NCBI RefSeq assembly: GCF_003957375.1
Contig: NZ_CP025473.1
Location: forward strand, 831,501 to 895,500
Length of the DNA stretch: 64,000 nt
Origin: Enterococcus mundtii
Lineage (GTDB): Bacteria; Bacillota; Bacilli; Lactobacillales; Enterococcaceae
Reading direction: 5' to 3'
The position numbers and the translations under genes were made by a program. Each line of letters begins with the position of its first letter. Position 1 is the first letter of the stretch. The notes beneath the pieces were generated by a model. It was not told the DNA's origin. It ran no database searches and worked only from the letters and a program-made list of their open reading frames with translations. Positions 27,158-36,557 of the stretch are shown here, one piece after another.

Positions 27158-28733
27158 TTTCGAGATGGATTTAGATGAACAAAGTAGCGTAGGTAAGATT
27201 GTCGGACAAATCAAACCGGGAAGTAAAGTCTTGGAATTTGGTCCAGGCAATGGACGCATGACGAAACATTTGATCGGTGCAAAAAACTGTGAAGTAAGCA
27301 TCGTTGAACTGGACAAAGAGCTATTTGATTACGTCAATGAAATTGCACAAGATGGTTTTTATGGCGATATTGAAAGTTTTGAATGGGCAAAATATTATGC
27401 TGGTCAAACGTTTGATTATATATTATTTGCAGATGTCTTAGAACATTTAGTGGATCCTTTGAAGACATTAAAAAAAGTCAGAGAGTTTCTAAATGAAGAA
27501 GGCGAGATTTTGATTACTTTTCCTAATCTCGTGCATAACTCTGTATTGATCCACCTCTTTAATAACGAATTGCCGTGGGCTTCGTTTGGGCTACTAGATG
27601 AAACACATAATTCTTTTTATACCCACGAAGGCTTTCAAAAAGTATTTGCAAATGCTGATCTGCACATCAACATTGAAGATTATTTATATCTAGCAGTAGG
27701 GGATACTGAATTGAAGTCAGCTTATACTGACTTACCGGAAGCAGTTCGTTATGATTTCAAAATGCGCCCATTCGGCGAAGTGTATCAGTACTTCTTTTCA
27801 TTGAAAAAACACCCAAATGTAGAAGCTAAAGTCAATTCACCGCAAAATTCAAATTATGTCAAAATGATGGAGATCATTAAAAAGAGTACGCAAGAAGAAA
27901 CATTACAGATCCCGTTCAATAATTATACGGGAGAAAACCAAGTATTGACTTTTCCACTTACAGAAGAACCAGCAAGTTTTATTTTTCAATTTGAAAAGCA
28001 ACCAAGTTACCTTGAGTTCAGTGTTGAAGTAGACGGAGTAAAGCTTGATTTTATCGCATCGAATGCGGTCATCAAAACAGCGACAGACTGTTATATCTTT
28101 GATGGATCAGAAGCACCAAGACTAAAATTGACCGATATAAGTGGAGAAACGATCAAAATCTCTTGCCATTATCGATTCATTGGTGAATTACCAGCAACAA
28201 TGGCTGAAGTCCTTAGAGAAATCAAACCCATGGCTGCTGTTCAAAAAGAACTATCTGCTGAAAACGAGAGATTAACAAAAGAAAACCAGCACTTACAAAT
28301 AGAGAATAAAGAGTTGACGAAAGTCTTGAAGACTACGACTGATCGATATTTTGACTTGTTGCAGCCTAACAATTGGGCAATAAAGCCAAAAGGACGATTG
28401 GTGAGACCAAAAGAAACGGCAAAAAAAATCCAAGCCAAAGATCTTTCTCTTTGTATCGACGAAAAAAATTGGGATCCAGAAACAAAATTACTCAAAATCA
28501 TTGGATGGGGAATTTCAAATGCGGAACGTAAACCTTTATCTTATAAGTTGTCTGTAGATCAATCACCATTCTTCGAGGTTCAGCAGATTGAGCGAGCCGA
28601 AGTGAATGAAGCCGAAAAACTTCCTCCCCACACAAAAGCTGGTTTTGAGATCCAGATAGCGTGTGAACAAGAAAAATCATTTTTGATCGAATTGATTGCA
28701 GAAAATGGGCAGTCTTGGCTAGTTGAAATATAA
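27147..28733 (+). CDS. SAM-dependent methyltransferase with coiled coil and C-terminal beta module
   Basis: A 528-residue multidomain protein. Residues about 20-170 form a class I methyltransferase (VLEFGPGNGRMTKHL, SIVELDKEL, FDYILFADVLEHL). A beta-rich middle follows, then a coiled coil near 370-400 (ELSAENERLTKENQHLQIEN), and a C-terminal module (about 430-528) containing LLKIIGWGISN that resembles the N-terminal part of the next protein. SD GAAGGAGAT lies inside epaM. Its place beside the ABC exporter suggests methyl capping or chain-length control of the rhamnan. It occupies the epaN slot; the symbol is not assigned. Confidence 0.82.
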   Translation: MKYDFEMDLDEQSSVGKIVGQIKPGSKVLEFGPGNGRMTKHLIGAKNCEVSIVELDKELFDYVNEIAQDGFYGDIESFEWAKYYAGQTFDYILFADVLEHLVDPLKTLKKVREFLNEEGEILITFPNLVHNSVLIHLFNNELPWASFGLLDETHNSFYTHEGFQKVFANADLHINIEDYLYLAVGDTELKSAYTDLPEAVRYDFKMRPFGEVYQYFFSLKKHPNVEAKVNSPQNSNYVKMMEIIKKSTQEETLQIPFNNYTGENQVLTFPLTEEPASFIFQFEKQPSYLEFSVEVDGVKLDFIASNAVIKTATDCYIFDGSEAPRLKLTDISGETIKISCHYRFIGELPATMAEVLREIKPMAAVQKELSAENERLTKENQHLQIENKELTKVLKTTTDRYFDLLQPNNWAIKPKGRLVRPKETAKKIQAKDLSLCIDEKNWDPETKLLKIIGWGISNAERKPLSYKLSVDQSPFFEVQQIERAEVNEAEKLPPHTKAGFEIQIACEQEKSFLIELIAENGQSWLVEI

Positions 28734-28764
28734 ATAACTTATTAGGTAAAGGAGTACCAAACCA

Positions 28765-30903
28765 GTGCAAAAAAAAGAAATTGCTGTATTTATCGATAAA
28801 ATCACTCGTGAGCGGGCGACCGGCGATTTATTGATCGTTGGTTGGGCAATCGATGAAGTAACGAAAGAAATTCCGACGATCCAAGTTGAAAAAGAAAATA
28901 TTATAGCAAAAAATACACCAGTCGTGCGATTAGATATCAATCATCTCTATGATTTGGATGTAAAAACGCAAAGTGGTTTTAATCTTCGATTATCTGGAAA
29001 GATGAAGGGAAAAGCAATTTTAGATTTTCAAACGAAAGATCATCAAAATGGAATAGCCGTCAAATTGAATGGACGCTATCCTTATGATGATGGTATCGAG
29101 TCGAGTTTGGAAAAGAAAAAACGATTGTTAAAAAAAGGCTTGAACTATGCTCGAACGCATGGCCTAAAAAAGGCTGTACGTCGTGTGAAAATGGAATTGA
29201 AACCAGGTTCGATCGACTATGCACAATGGATCGCTAAGCATGAACAAATCGACGTTGTAGCACAAAAAACAAAAGCGCAAGCCTTTGCCTATCGTCCATT
29301 GATTTCTGTCGTGATGCCAGTTTATAACGTAGAAATCAAATGGCTAGAAAAATGTATCGATTCTGTGATTGCTCAAACATATGACCATTGGGAATTGTGT
29401 ATCAGTGATGATGCCTCTACCGATCCTAAAATCCATAAATGTTTAGAACGTTATCAGCAAAAAGACTCACGGATCAAAGTTGTCTTTCGTGAGGAAAACG
29501 GACATATCAGTTTAGCCACGAACTCTGCACTTGAGATCGCAGAAGGGGAATTCATGGCATTACTTGATAACGATGACGAACTTCCTGTCAATGCATTGTT
29601 TGAAGTAGTCAATGTCTTGAATGATCGACCTGAACTTGATTTGATTTATAGTGATGAAGATAAGATCGATGCAGATGGCAATCGCTTCGATCCTCATTTT
29701 AAAGCAGACTGGTCACCTAATACTTTGATGGGAAATAACTATATCTCTCATTTAGGCGTCTATCGATTAAGTATCGTCAAAGAACTAGGTGGCTTCCGAA
29801 AAGGTTATGAAGGTTCACAAGATTATGACCTAGTTCTTCGTTTTACAGAAAAGATCCCAGCAGATCATATTTATCATATCGATCGTGTCCTTTACCACTG
29901 GCGTACGATTCCAGGATCTACAGCTAGTAGTGGAGAAGCTAAAAGTTATATTTACGATTCTGGTGTGAAAGCTTTGACGGATGCATTAGCTCGCAGGAAT
30001 ATCAAAGGGCAAGTACGCCCAGGGAGAATCTCAGGTTTTTATGAGATCAATTATGATGTCCTACAAGAGGATCTAGTCAGCGTCATCATCCCAACCAAAA
30101 ATGGGTATGACGATTTGAAAATGTGTATTGATTCGATCATCGAAAAAACGACTTATCCTAACTACGAGATCATTGTAGCTGATAACGGCAGTACTGATCC
30201 GAAGATGCAAAATCTTTTTGATTCCTACAAGGAACAACTGAAAGAACGCTTCATTGTAGAGTTGATCGATATTCCCTTCAACTATTCTCGCATCAATAAC
30301 CTTGCGGCTGAAAAAGCTAGTGGAAAGTATTACTTATTCCTGAACAATGATACCGAAGTGATTGCTCCAAATTGGATGACAACGATGGTCTCATATGCTC
30401 AGTTTGATTCGATCGGCTGTGTTGGCGCTAAGCTTTATTATCCAGATGATACGACGCAACATGCGGGCGTACTCGTTGGCATCGGTGGCGTCGCTGGTCA
30501 CGCGTTGAATAATTATGACCGCACACATTGTGGCTATTTCGGACGATTAGTGATCGACGTCGATTATTTAGCAGTGACCGCCGCTTGCATGATGGTCAAA
30601 GCGGATGATTTCAAAGCGGTGGGTGGCTTCGATGAGACATTACAAGTTGCCTTCAACGATGTAGACCTATGTCTTAAAGTCTATGAACTTGGCAGAAACA
30701 ATGTGTATGCTCATCAGGTTGAACTATATCACTTTGAGTCAAAATCTCGCGGGTACGAAGATACGCCAGAAAAGCAGAAACGCTTCGCGGGTGAAATCAA
30801 AAAAATGCAAGATAAATGGCCTAAATATATCGCACATGATCCTTTTTATAATGACAATTTGACAAAACAAGGAATTGGCGATTTTTCATTACGACCAGAT
30901 TAA
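28765..30903 (+). CDS. Two-domain GT2 glycosyltransferase with N-terminal beta module
   Basis: A 712-residue protein. The N-terminal ~110 residues contain LLIVGWAIDE and resemble the C-terminal module of the preceding methyltransferase. Two GT-A domains follow: the first with ISVVMPVYNVEIKWLEKCID, CISDDASTD, LLDNDDELP and GSQDYDLVLRF; the second with VSVIIPTKNGYDDL, VADNGSTD, LFLNNDTEV and FNDVDLCLKVYE. Such tandem GT2 proteins build the rhamnan backbone. The start is GTG with AAAGGAG 11 nt upstream. It is similar in position to epaO. Confidence 0.88.
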   Translation: MQKKEIAVFIDKITRERATGDLLIVGWAIDEVTKEIPTIQVEKENIIAKNTPVVRLDINHLYDLDVKTQSGFNLRLSGKMKGKAILDFQTKDHQNGIAVKLNGRYPYDDGIESSLEKKKRLLKKGLNYARTHGLKKAVRRVKMELKPGSIDYAQWIAKHEQIDVVAQKTKAQAFAYRPLISVVMPVYNVEIKWLEKCIDSVIAQTYDHWELCISDDASTDPKIHKCLERYQQKDSRIKVVFREENGHISLATNSALEIAEGEFMALLDNDDELPVNALFEVVNVLNDRPELDLIYSDEDKIDADGNRFDPHFKADWSPNTLMGNNYISHLGVYRLSIVKELGGFRKGYEGSQDYDLVLRFTEKIPADHIYHIDRVLYHWRTIPGSTASSGEAKSYIYDSGVKALTDALARRNIKGQVRPGRISGFYEINYDVLQEDLVSVIIPTKNGYDDLKMCIDSIIEKTTYPNYEIIVADNGSTDPKMQNLFDSYKEQLKERFIVELIDIPFNYSRINNLAAEKASGKYYLFLNNDTEVIAPNWMTTMVSYAQFDSIGCVGAKLYYPDDTTQHAGVLVGIGGVAGHALNNYDRTHCGYFGRLVIDVDYLAVTAACMMVKADDFKAVGGFDETLQVAFNDVDLCLKVYELGRNNVYAHQVELYHFESKSRGYEDTPEKQKRFAGEIKKMQDKWPKYIAHDPFYNDNLTKQGIGDFSLRPD

Positions 30904-30913
30904 CGAGTAGTTG

Positions 30914-30969
30914 ATATACCTTAGGAGAGACTTGGAGAATATCCAAGTTTTACTTAAGGTATATTTTTG
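30914..30969 (+). terminator. Terminator after the two-domain glycosyltransferase
   Basis: Outer arms ATATACCTTA (30914-30923) and TAAGGTATAT (30955-30964), inner arms ACTTGGA (30930-30936) and TCCAAGT (30942-30948), followed by TTTTTG. It ends the conserved Epa unit. Confidence 0.8.
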
Positions 30970-31071
30970 TATGACTCATTTTTATAGCAGAATCAAGCAT
31001 ATAAATCTGTCGCGAAAAACTTTGAATTTAGGTTACAATTTGGTTATTCACTATGTTTTTAAAGTGTGCTA

Positions 31072-31080
31072 TGGTAAGAT
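31072..31080 (+). promoter_or_regulatory. Extended -10 promoter TGGTAAGAT before epaR
   Basis: TGG plus TAAGAT (hexamer 31075-31080) lies 36 nt before the epaR start; there is no -35 box at proper spacing. It is the likely promoter of the variable half of the locus. Confidence 0.5.
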
Positions 31081-31115
31081 GATAGAGGTATTATTTTGTG
31101 GTTAGGAGTGTATAC

Positions 31116-32507
31116 ATGAATAAAAATGGAGAATGGAATGCTGCTCGTCGGATATTCATTATCATGCTGGATGTCTTAGTTTACAATGCAGCGATATATA
31201 TAAGTTTCTTATTGAAATTTCAAGGAGAAATTCCCGCACGGAATTTCGAGACCTTTCAACATTCTGCAGTGTTTATATCTATTATCTTTATCGTCTTGAA
31301 TATTTTATTAGGGGCATACGTCTTTTATAATCGAATGATCAGTGACATTATATTTGTGACTGTAATAGGGCAAGTATTGATGTCTTTAGGCGTAATGGTG
31401 GTAACTTTCGCTGGTCGATGGTTTGCTTTTCCACGGGCAGTTATTCTTTTATCTTTGGTAGTAGGAACAGTTTTACTAAGCTTATACCGTATCTTGGTCT
31501 ACAAATTATATTTGAAAGTCAGTAGAGACAAGAAAGTAGTGATTGTTGGACTTGAAAAAGATGTTGCTCCAGCAATCCAAAATTTTCAATCCAAAAAAAA
31601 TAATAAACATAAAGTTGAAGCGGTCGTTATCGATAACTATTATGAGAACATCAAGAAGATGATCGATACGATCGATATCGTCTACTTGTCATCACATATT
31701 GAAGAAAATGAAAAAATCAAGATCTATCAATTGATCACTAAGAAAGAAAAAAAATTATTCTTGAATACGACTTTTGAAAACTTAACAATGATCAATCCCA
31801 ACATTATGAACTTTGAAGATGAAAGTATCATTGAAGCATCTGGTTTCAAGATACAACCAGAAGATGAATTGTTCAAACGCTTATTCGATATTATCATCTC
31901 CTTTATCTTACTGATCCTTGCATCACCTTTCATGTTGCTTACAGCAATACTAGTCAAAGTGACTTCACCAGGACCAGTGATCTATAAACAAGTCCGTATC
32001 ACTAAAAATCAAAAAGAATTTTCAATCTATAAATTCCGATCAATGACAGCGACAGCGGAAGCGAAATCAGGACCTGTCTTAGCGAAAAGTAATGATGCGC
32101 GAGTGACACCAGTCGGTAAATTCATCCGTGCTGTACGTTTTGATGAATTGCCACAGATTTTTAATGTATTAAAAGGCGATATGTCGATCGTCGGTCCACG
32201 CCCAGAAAGACCTTTCTTTGTGGATCAATTCAATGCAGAAAATCCTTATTATTATTTGAGACATAATGTCCGTGCAGGCATCACCGGCTATGCCCAAGTT
32301 TATGGGAAATATGTTTCTGACTATAACAGCAAGTTACGCTTTGATTTGTTGTATATCAAAAAATATTCGTTAATGATGGATCTAAAGATCTTATTGCAAA
32401 CGATCAAGATCCTTTTTGATAAAATGTCTTCCCAAGGGTTAGAAGAGGATGAAAATGCCAGCTCATTAAAAGAAATAGATTTTCCCCAAGAAAAAATTTA
32501 TAGTTGA
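31116..32507 (+). CDS. epaR: Polyprenyl glycosylphosphotransferase (initiating sugar-phosphate transferase)
   Basis: A 463-residue membrane enzyme that transfers a sugar-1-phosphate from a UDP-sugar to undecaprenyl phosphate. Four N-terminal helices and a CoA-binding-like region precede the catalytic bacterial sugar transferase domain: KRLFDIIISFILL, GPVIYKQVRITKNQKEFSIY, RVTPVGKFIR, DELPQIFNVLKGDMSIVGPR and YKV-like AGITGYAQVYGKY. The start at 31116 follows TTAGGAGTG. As a second initiating enzyme besides EpaA, it probably starts the decoration subunit. EpaR changes are reported to alter phage and daptomycin susceptibility in E. faecalis. Confidence 0.9.
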   Translation: MNKNGEWNAARRIFIIMLDVLVYNAAIYISFLLKFQGEIPARNFETFQHSAVFISIIFIVLNILLGAYVFYNRMISDIIFVTVIGQVLMSLGVMVVTFAGRWFAFPRAVILLSLVVGTVLLSLYRILVYKLYLKVSRDKKVVIVGLEKDVAPAIQNFQSKKNNKHKVEAVVIDNYYENIKKMIDTIDIVYLSSHIEENEKIKIYQLITKKEKKLFLNTTFENLTMINPNIMNFEDESIIEASGFKIQPEDELFKRLFDIIISFILLILASPFMLLTAILVKVTSPGPVIYKQVRITKNQKEFSIYKFRSMTATAEAKSGPVLAKSNDARVTPVGKFIRAVRFDELPQIFNVLKGDMSIVGPRPERPFFVDQFNAENPYYYLRHNVRAGITGYAQVYGKYVSDYNSKLRFDLLYIKKYSLMMDLKILLQTIKILFDKMSSQGLEEDENASSLKEIDFPQEKIYS

Positions 32508-32524
32508 GTTGGAGGAGCTGAAAA

Positions 32525-33564
32525 ATGAAAAAACCGATTTTCAGTATTATCGTTCCTGTCTATAATGCCGAAGATACGATCGAGCGTTCGATTAATAGAT
32601 TGCAATCGTTAGAATTTAATGATTATGAAGTGATATTAGTGAATGATGGCTCTACGGATAAAACAGAACAGTTGATCCGTCAATTAGTCGACAAAAATCC
32701 TAAATTTCAATGGGTGACAACTAAAAACAAAGGACCAGGATTTGCACGTAATGAGGGGCTCAATCGTGCGAGGGGGAATATATCCTCTTTTTCGATGCAG
32801 ATGACACTCCGAATCGAGCAGTATTAAAAGAATATGAACAACTTTTGAAAAAACAACCGAATGCTGATTTGATTGTGAGTTCCTTCATATTTCGAACTAT
32901 TGATGATGAAAAAGTAATCTCTGAAAAGATAAATCAGGTCACCGAACATCGATATACGAAGCGAGAAGAATTTTTGCAGGACATGTACACATTGATGAAT
33001 CAGCAGCTGATGTATGTTGTTTGGAATAAATGCTACCGTAAAGATTTGTTAGATAAATATAGTGTTCGATTCAAAAATTATAGTAGTTGTGAAGATCGAA
33101 TTTTTAATTTAGATTATTTTGAATACTGTGATGAGGTCCTAATGAATCCTAGTATTGTTTATACCTATGAATTTCAAGGTGGCAAAGGAATAACAAATAA
33201 ATATAATAAAAATAAGTTTCAAACATTTGAAGACTTTTATTTACGAGCAAATGAAGTGACAAATAATAATAATAAAGCAGGAATGGCTTCCCTTTTATTA
33301 AAAGGAACAACGTCAGTTCTTTTATCGATTGCTGAAACGTATCAGTTAACTAATATCGAAAAGAGACATGCAATAAAAGAAATTTTAAATAGTGATGTAA
33401 TAAGAGAAGCGCGCTCGATTGCGTGTACTGATTCGATCATTAAAAAATTGACAAAGTTTTATTTCAACCTACCGAGTACAATCGCTTATCATACTATTAT
33501 TTTTGCAAATAAGTTCCAGCGAATTAGCCCGCGATTAATCGCTTTATTAAAAAGAAAATATTAA
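32525..33564 (+). pseudogene. GT2 glycosyltransferase broken by a one-base deletion in a G-run
   Basis: Residues 1-84 (FSIIVPVYNAEDTIERSI, LVNDGSTDKT, GPGFARNEGLNRARG) read in one frame. From 32776 the protein continues in the -1 frame as EYILFFDADDTPNRAVLKEY, carrying the DxD motif, and runs to 33564. The break is at GGGGG (32772-32776): a sixth G would give one 346-residue enzyme. GGAGGAGC precedes the start. As written, the first product stops at 32827 without the catalytic DxD and the rest lacks its donor-binding half. Sequencing error, real mutation and phase switching are all possible. Confidence 0.85.
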
Positions 33565-33608
33565 GTTCTTACAGTTAGTTAAGATCACGAAAAGGAGAAA
33601 AACATTTT

Positions 33609-34325
33609 ATGAATATTGCTTTATTAACTGCTTCAGGTACTGGAACTAGAACAGGACAAGATATTCCAAAGCAATTCATCCATGTGAATAATATTCCAAT
33701 CCTAGTTTATACACTGAAAGCTTTTGAAGAACATCCAGAGATTGATGAAATTTGTGTGGTTATTTTAAAAGGTTGGGAAGAAATGCTGACTGCTTATGCT
33801 AAGCAATTCAATATCACAAAACTAAAGTATATTGTTGAAGGTGGTAATTCTGGACAAGAATCAATTTATAATGGATTGAAAGAAATCTACAAAAAAAGAG
33901 CAAAAGATGATGTTGTATTGATCCATGATGGTAATCGACCTATGGTCAGTGAAAAAATCATCAGTGAGAGTATTGCAGTTTATAAAGAAAATGGAAATGC
34001 TGTAGCAGTTATTCCTTGTACAGAAGTTGTTTTCACATTAGAAGAAAAAGGAGAGACAAGTTCAGTAAATTCATTGAATCGAGATCTTTTAGTTCGTACA
34101 CAAACACCGCACACGTATCAATTGGGTGAAATTATCGAAACCTACCAATTAGCAGAAGAAAAAGGAATTAATGATATGGCAGCTTCATGTCAGTTGATGC
34201 AAGTTTTAGGAAAAAAATCTTACTTTTCACCTGGATCAGAGAAAAATTTAAAAATCACTACTCTAGAAGATTTAGAAATTTTTAAAGCATTATTGAATTC
34301 AACAAATGATGACTGGATCAAGTAA
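33609..34325 (+). CDS. IspD/TarI-like cytidylyltransferase
   Basis: A 238-residue nucleotidyltransferase of the IspD/TarI family, which makes CDP-activated polyols (CDP-ribitol or CDP-methylerythritol). The nucleotide loop LLTASGTGTRTGQDIPKQF has Ser in place of the usual second Gly. VEGGNSGQESIYNGL and VLIHDGNRPMV are standard. In a polysaccharide locus a TarI-type role in activating a polyol phosphate is more likely than isoprenoid synthesis. No TarJ-type reductase is nearby; an extended SDR follows, overlapping by a few codons at most. SD AAAAGGAGAAA. Confidence 0.85.
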   Translation: MNIALLTASGTGTRTGQDIPKQFIHVNNIPILVYTLKAFEEHPEIDEICVVILKGWEEMLTAYAKQFNITKLKYIVEGGNSGQESIYNGLKEIYKKRAKDDVVLIHDGNRPMVSEKIISESIAVYKENGNAVAVIPCTEVVFTLEEKGETSSVNSLNRDLLVRTQTPHTYQLGEIIETYQLAEEKGINDMAASCQLMQVLGKKSYFSPGSEKNLKITTLEDLEIFKALLNSTNDDWIK

Positions 34326-34338
34326 GGAAGGTAAGAAA

Positions 34339-35397
34339 ATGAATCTATTAGAAAACGAAACTTATCTTTCAAATCTAAAAATGTGTGTTCAAGAAACTAC
34401 TGATATATTTCAAAAATTCAAAGACAAATCTGTCATGATCACAGGAGCAAGCGGATTGATTTGTTCTGCGGTGGTCGATTTATTGATTATCGCTAATCAA
34501 GAACTTGATTTGCAGATGACAGTATACACTCTTGGAAGGAATATCGAAAGATTAAACACACGTTTTTCTACTTATTCGGCAAGTAAATGTATTGTACCAG
34601 TATTGTATGATGCGACGAAAGAGTTCACTTTTACTAATAAGGTAGATTATATTATTCATGGAGCGAGCCATGCGAGTCCTGAACTTTATTCAGAAAAACC
34701 TGTAGAGACAATGCAAGGCAATATTTTTGGGCTAAATTCATTATTGGAATTTTCAAAGAAAGAACAAGTTGATAGACTGTTATATGTATCATCAAGTGAA
34801 GTCTATGGAGAATTTAGTACAGATAGACCTTTACTTGAATCTGATTATGGTTATATTGATTTATTGAATCCACGCTCTTCTTATTCTATGGGGAAACGTG
34901 CAGCTGAAACATTATGTGTTAGTTATTTAAAAGAATACTCAGTCAAGAGTGTAATTGTTCGTCCAGGACATATTTATGGTCCTTCAGCAAAACAAGAAGA
35001 TAAACGTGTTTCCTCAGCATTTGTTTTAGATGCTTTAAAAGGTAAAAAAATTATTATGAAAAGCACAGGTAGACAAATAAGGTCCTATACTTATAGTCTG
35101 GATTGTGCTACTGCCATGCTATATGCACTTGTTAAAGGAAATCCTGGAGAAGCCTACAATATATCTAATCCATGTTCAATTATCAGTATTGCAGAGATGG
35201 CTAAAACGATTGCGGAAATTGGAAATGTTGATTTGGAGTTTGATTTGCCTACTGCAGGTGAAGCAAAACAATTCAATCCTATGAATAACTCTAGCTTGAA
35301 TAGCGAAAAGCTGAGTGCTTTAGGATGGAAAGCATTTTTTGATGCAAAAGATGGATTTAAGAATACTTTGGATATCTTATCAGAGAGTATCTCATAA
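34339..35397 (+). CDS. NAD-dependent extended SDR (epimerase/dehydratase family)
   Basis: A 352-residue extended short-chain dehydrogenase. The nucleotide loop TGASGLICSAVVDLL keeps the first two glycines of GxxGxxG but has Cys in the third place. LYVSSSEVYGEF carries the active-site Ser, and SSYSMGKRAAETL the Tyr-x3-Lys. Members act on nucleotide-linked sugars. The start at 34339 follows GGAAGGTAAG. Sitting directly behind an IspD/TarI-like gene and near licD, it may act on a CDP-linked substrate, but this is inference; it does not look like TarJ. Confidence 0.82.
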   Translation: MNLLENETYLSNLKMCVQETTDIFQKFKDKSVMITGASGLICSAVVDLLIIANQELDLQMTVYTLGRNIERLNTRFSTYSASKCIVPVLYDATKEFTFTNKVDYIIHGASHASPELYSEKPVETMQGNIFGLNSLLEFSKKEQVDRLLYVSSSEVYGEFSTDRPLLESDYGYIDLLNPRSSYSMGKRAAETLCVSYLKEYSVKSVIVRPGHIYGPSAKQEDKRVSSAFVLDALKGKKIIMKSTGRQIRSYTYSLDCATAMLYALVKGNPGEAYNISNPCSIISIAEMAKTIAEIGNVDLEFDLPTAGEAKQFNPMNNSSLNSEKLSALGWKAFFDAKDGFKNTLDILSESIS

Positions 35398-35453
35398 AAA
35401 TTCGTTACTTTTAACCGTTATAGAGTATTAAATATAGAAAAATAGGTGATCAA

Positions 35454-36545
35454 GTGAACAAAGTGAAAAGAGTGTTACATTTTCAGGGGAGAATGGGCAA
35501 AGGTGGAGCCGAATCCTTCATGATGAATCTATATAGAAGAATCGACCGTCGTAAAGTACAGTTCGATTTTTTGATTTATGATGATTTTGCACATGTGACA
35601 GATTATCATGAAGAGATAAAAAAACTGGGTGGAAGAATATTTGTAGTGACTAATCCAAAAAAAAACATCATAAAGTATTGGTTTGAGGTTAGAAAACTTT
35701 TAGCAGAACAGCATTTCGATATCGTTCATAATGAAGTGTATTTTGGCGGAGGAATCAACCTGTTATTAGCTAGAAAACGAGGAATAACACAACGAATAGC
35801 ACATAGTCATGCCACTAGTGACGGGAAATCGTCTAATTTTTTAATGAATTTACTAAGGAAATATTTACATCATTTACTTATTAAAGAAGCAACTGATTTT
35901 TTAGCTGTTAGTAAAGAAGCTGGAGATAGCTTATTTCAAGGTCATCCTTATGAGATTATTCATAATGGTATTGATTTATCATTGTATAAGACGGATGAAG
36001 CTGTACGTGCGGAGAAAAGAGCGGAGCTGGGACTTTCCAAAAATGATTTTGTTATCGGGAATATTGGACGTCTCGAAAAGCAAAAAAATCAAACCTATCT
36101 CATTGATATCGTTAGCGAACTATTACAAAAGAAACCAGACGCAAAATTGTTGATTGTTGGAGCGGGTTCGTTGCAAAAAAGTTTAGAGAAACAAATAACT
36201 GAATTGAGCCTATCAAAAAATGTGTACTTGCTAGGTGAAAGAAATGACATTCCAGAGTTGTTTCAAGTTATGGATGTATTTTGTATGACATCTTTGTACG
36301 AAGGTCTTCCAATGGTCGGCTTAGAGGCTCAGGCAAGTAGAAAAAAACTCGTATTATCGAGTACGATTTCTCCAGACACGAAATTGACTCCAAACGTTAC
36401 TTTTATTGGTCTTGATGAAGCTAAGGCAACTTGGTGTGAAGCAATTTTAAGTCAGCCTTGGAATAATGAAATAACACAAGAATTAATGAAATATGATGTT
36501 AGCCACACATTACAACAAATGTTAAAGGTATATAAGGTTTATTAG
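35454..36545 (+). CDS. GT4-family glycosyltransferase
   Basis: A 363-residue GT-B fold transferase. GKGGAESFMMNLYRRID at the N-terminus, IVHNEVYFGGG, AHSHATSDGKS, the linker IGNIGRLEKQKNQTYLI and the donor-site SLYEGLPMVGLEAQ are typical of retaining GT4 enzymes such as EpsF. It has a GTG start with TAGGTGAT before it. It probably adds one sugar of the variable repeating unit. Confidence 0.9.
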   Translation: MNKVKRVLHFQGRMGKGGAESFMMNLYRRIDRRKVQFDFLIYDDFAHVTDYHEEIKKLGGRIFVVTNPKKNIIKYWFEVRKLLAEQHFDIVHNEVYFGGGINLLLARKRGITQRIAHSHATSDGKSSNFLMNLLRKYLHHLLIKEATDFLAVSKEAGDSLFQGHPYEIIHNGIDLSLYKTDEAVRAEKRAELGLSKNDFVIGNIGRLEKQKNQTYLIDIVSELLQKKPDAKLLIVGAGSLQKSLEKQITELSLSKNVYLLGERNDIPELFQVMDVFCMTSLYEGLPMVGLEAQASRKKLVLSSTISPDTKLTPNVTFIGLDEAKATWCEAILSQPWNNEITQELMKYDVSHTLQQMLKVYKVY

Positions 36546-36557
36546 AGGGAGTAAACA

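Noticed and set aside
30911-31105. 64-codon open frame before epaR
   Set aside because: It begins in a terminator and extends over the epaR promoter.
32771-32777. Programmed -1 frameshift at the first broken GT2
   Set aside because: The P-site codon AGG would have to re-pair as GAG, so no usable slippery heptamer exists; a missing base is simpler.
32845-33564. Open frame read as a separate glycosyltransferase gene
   Set aside because: Its frame continues upstream to 32776 and joins the preceding GT2 half through a single missing G; the apparent TTG start has no ribosome binding site.
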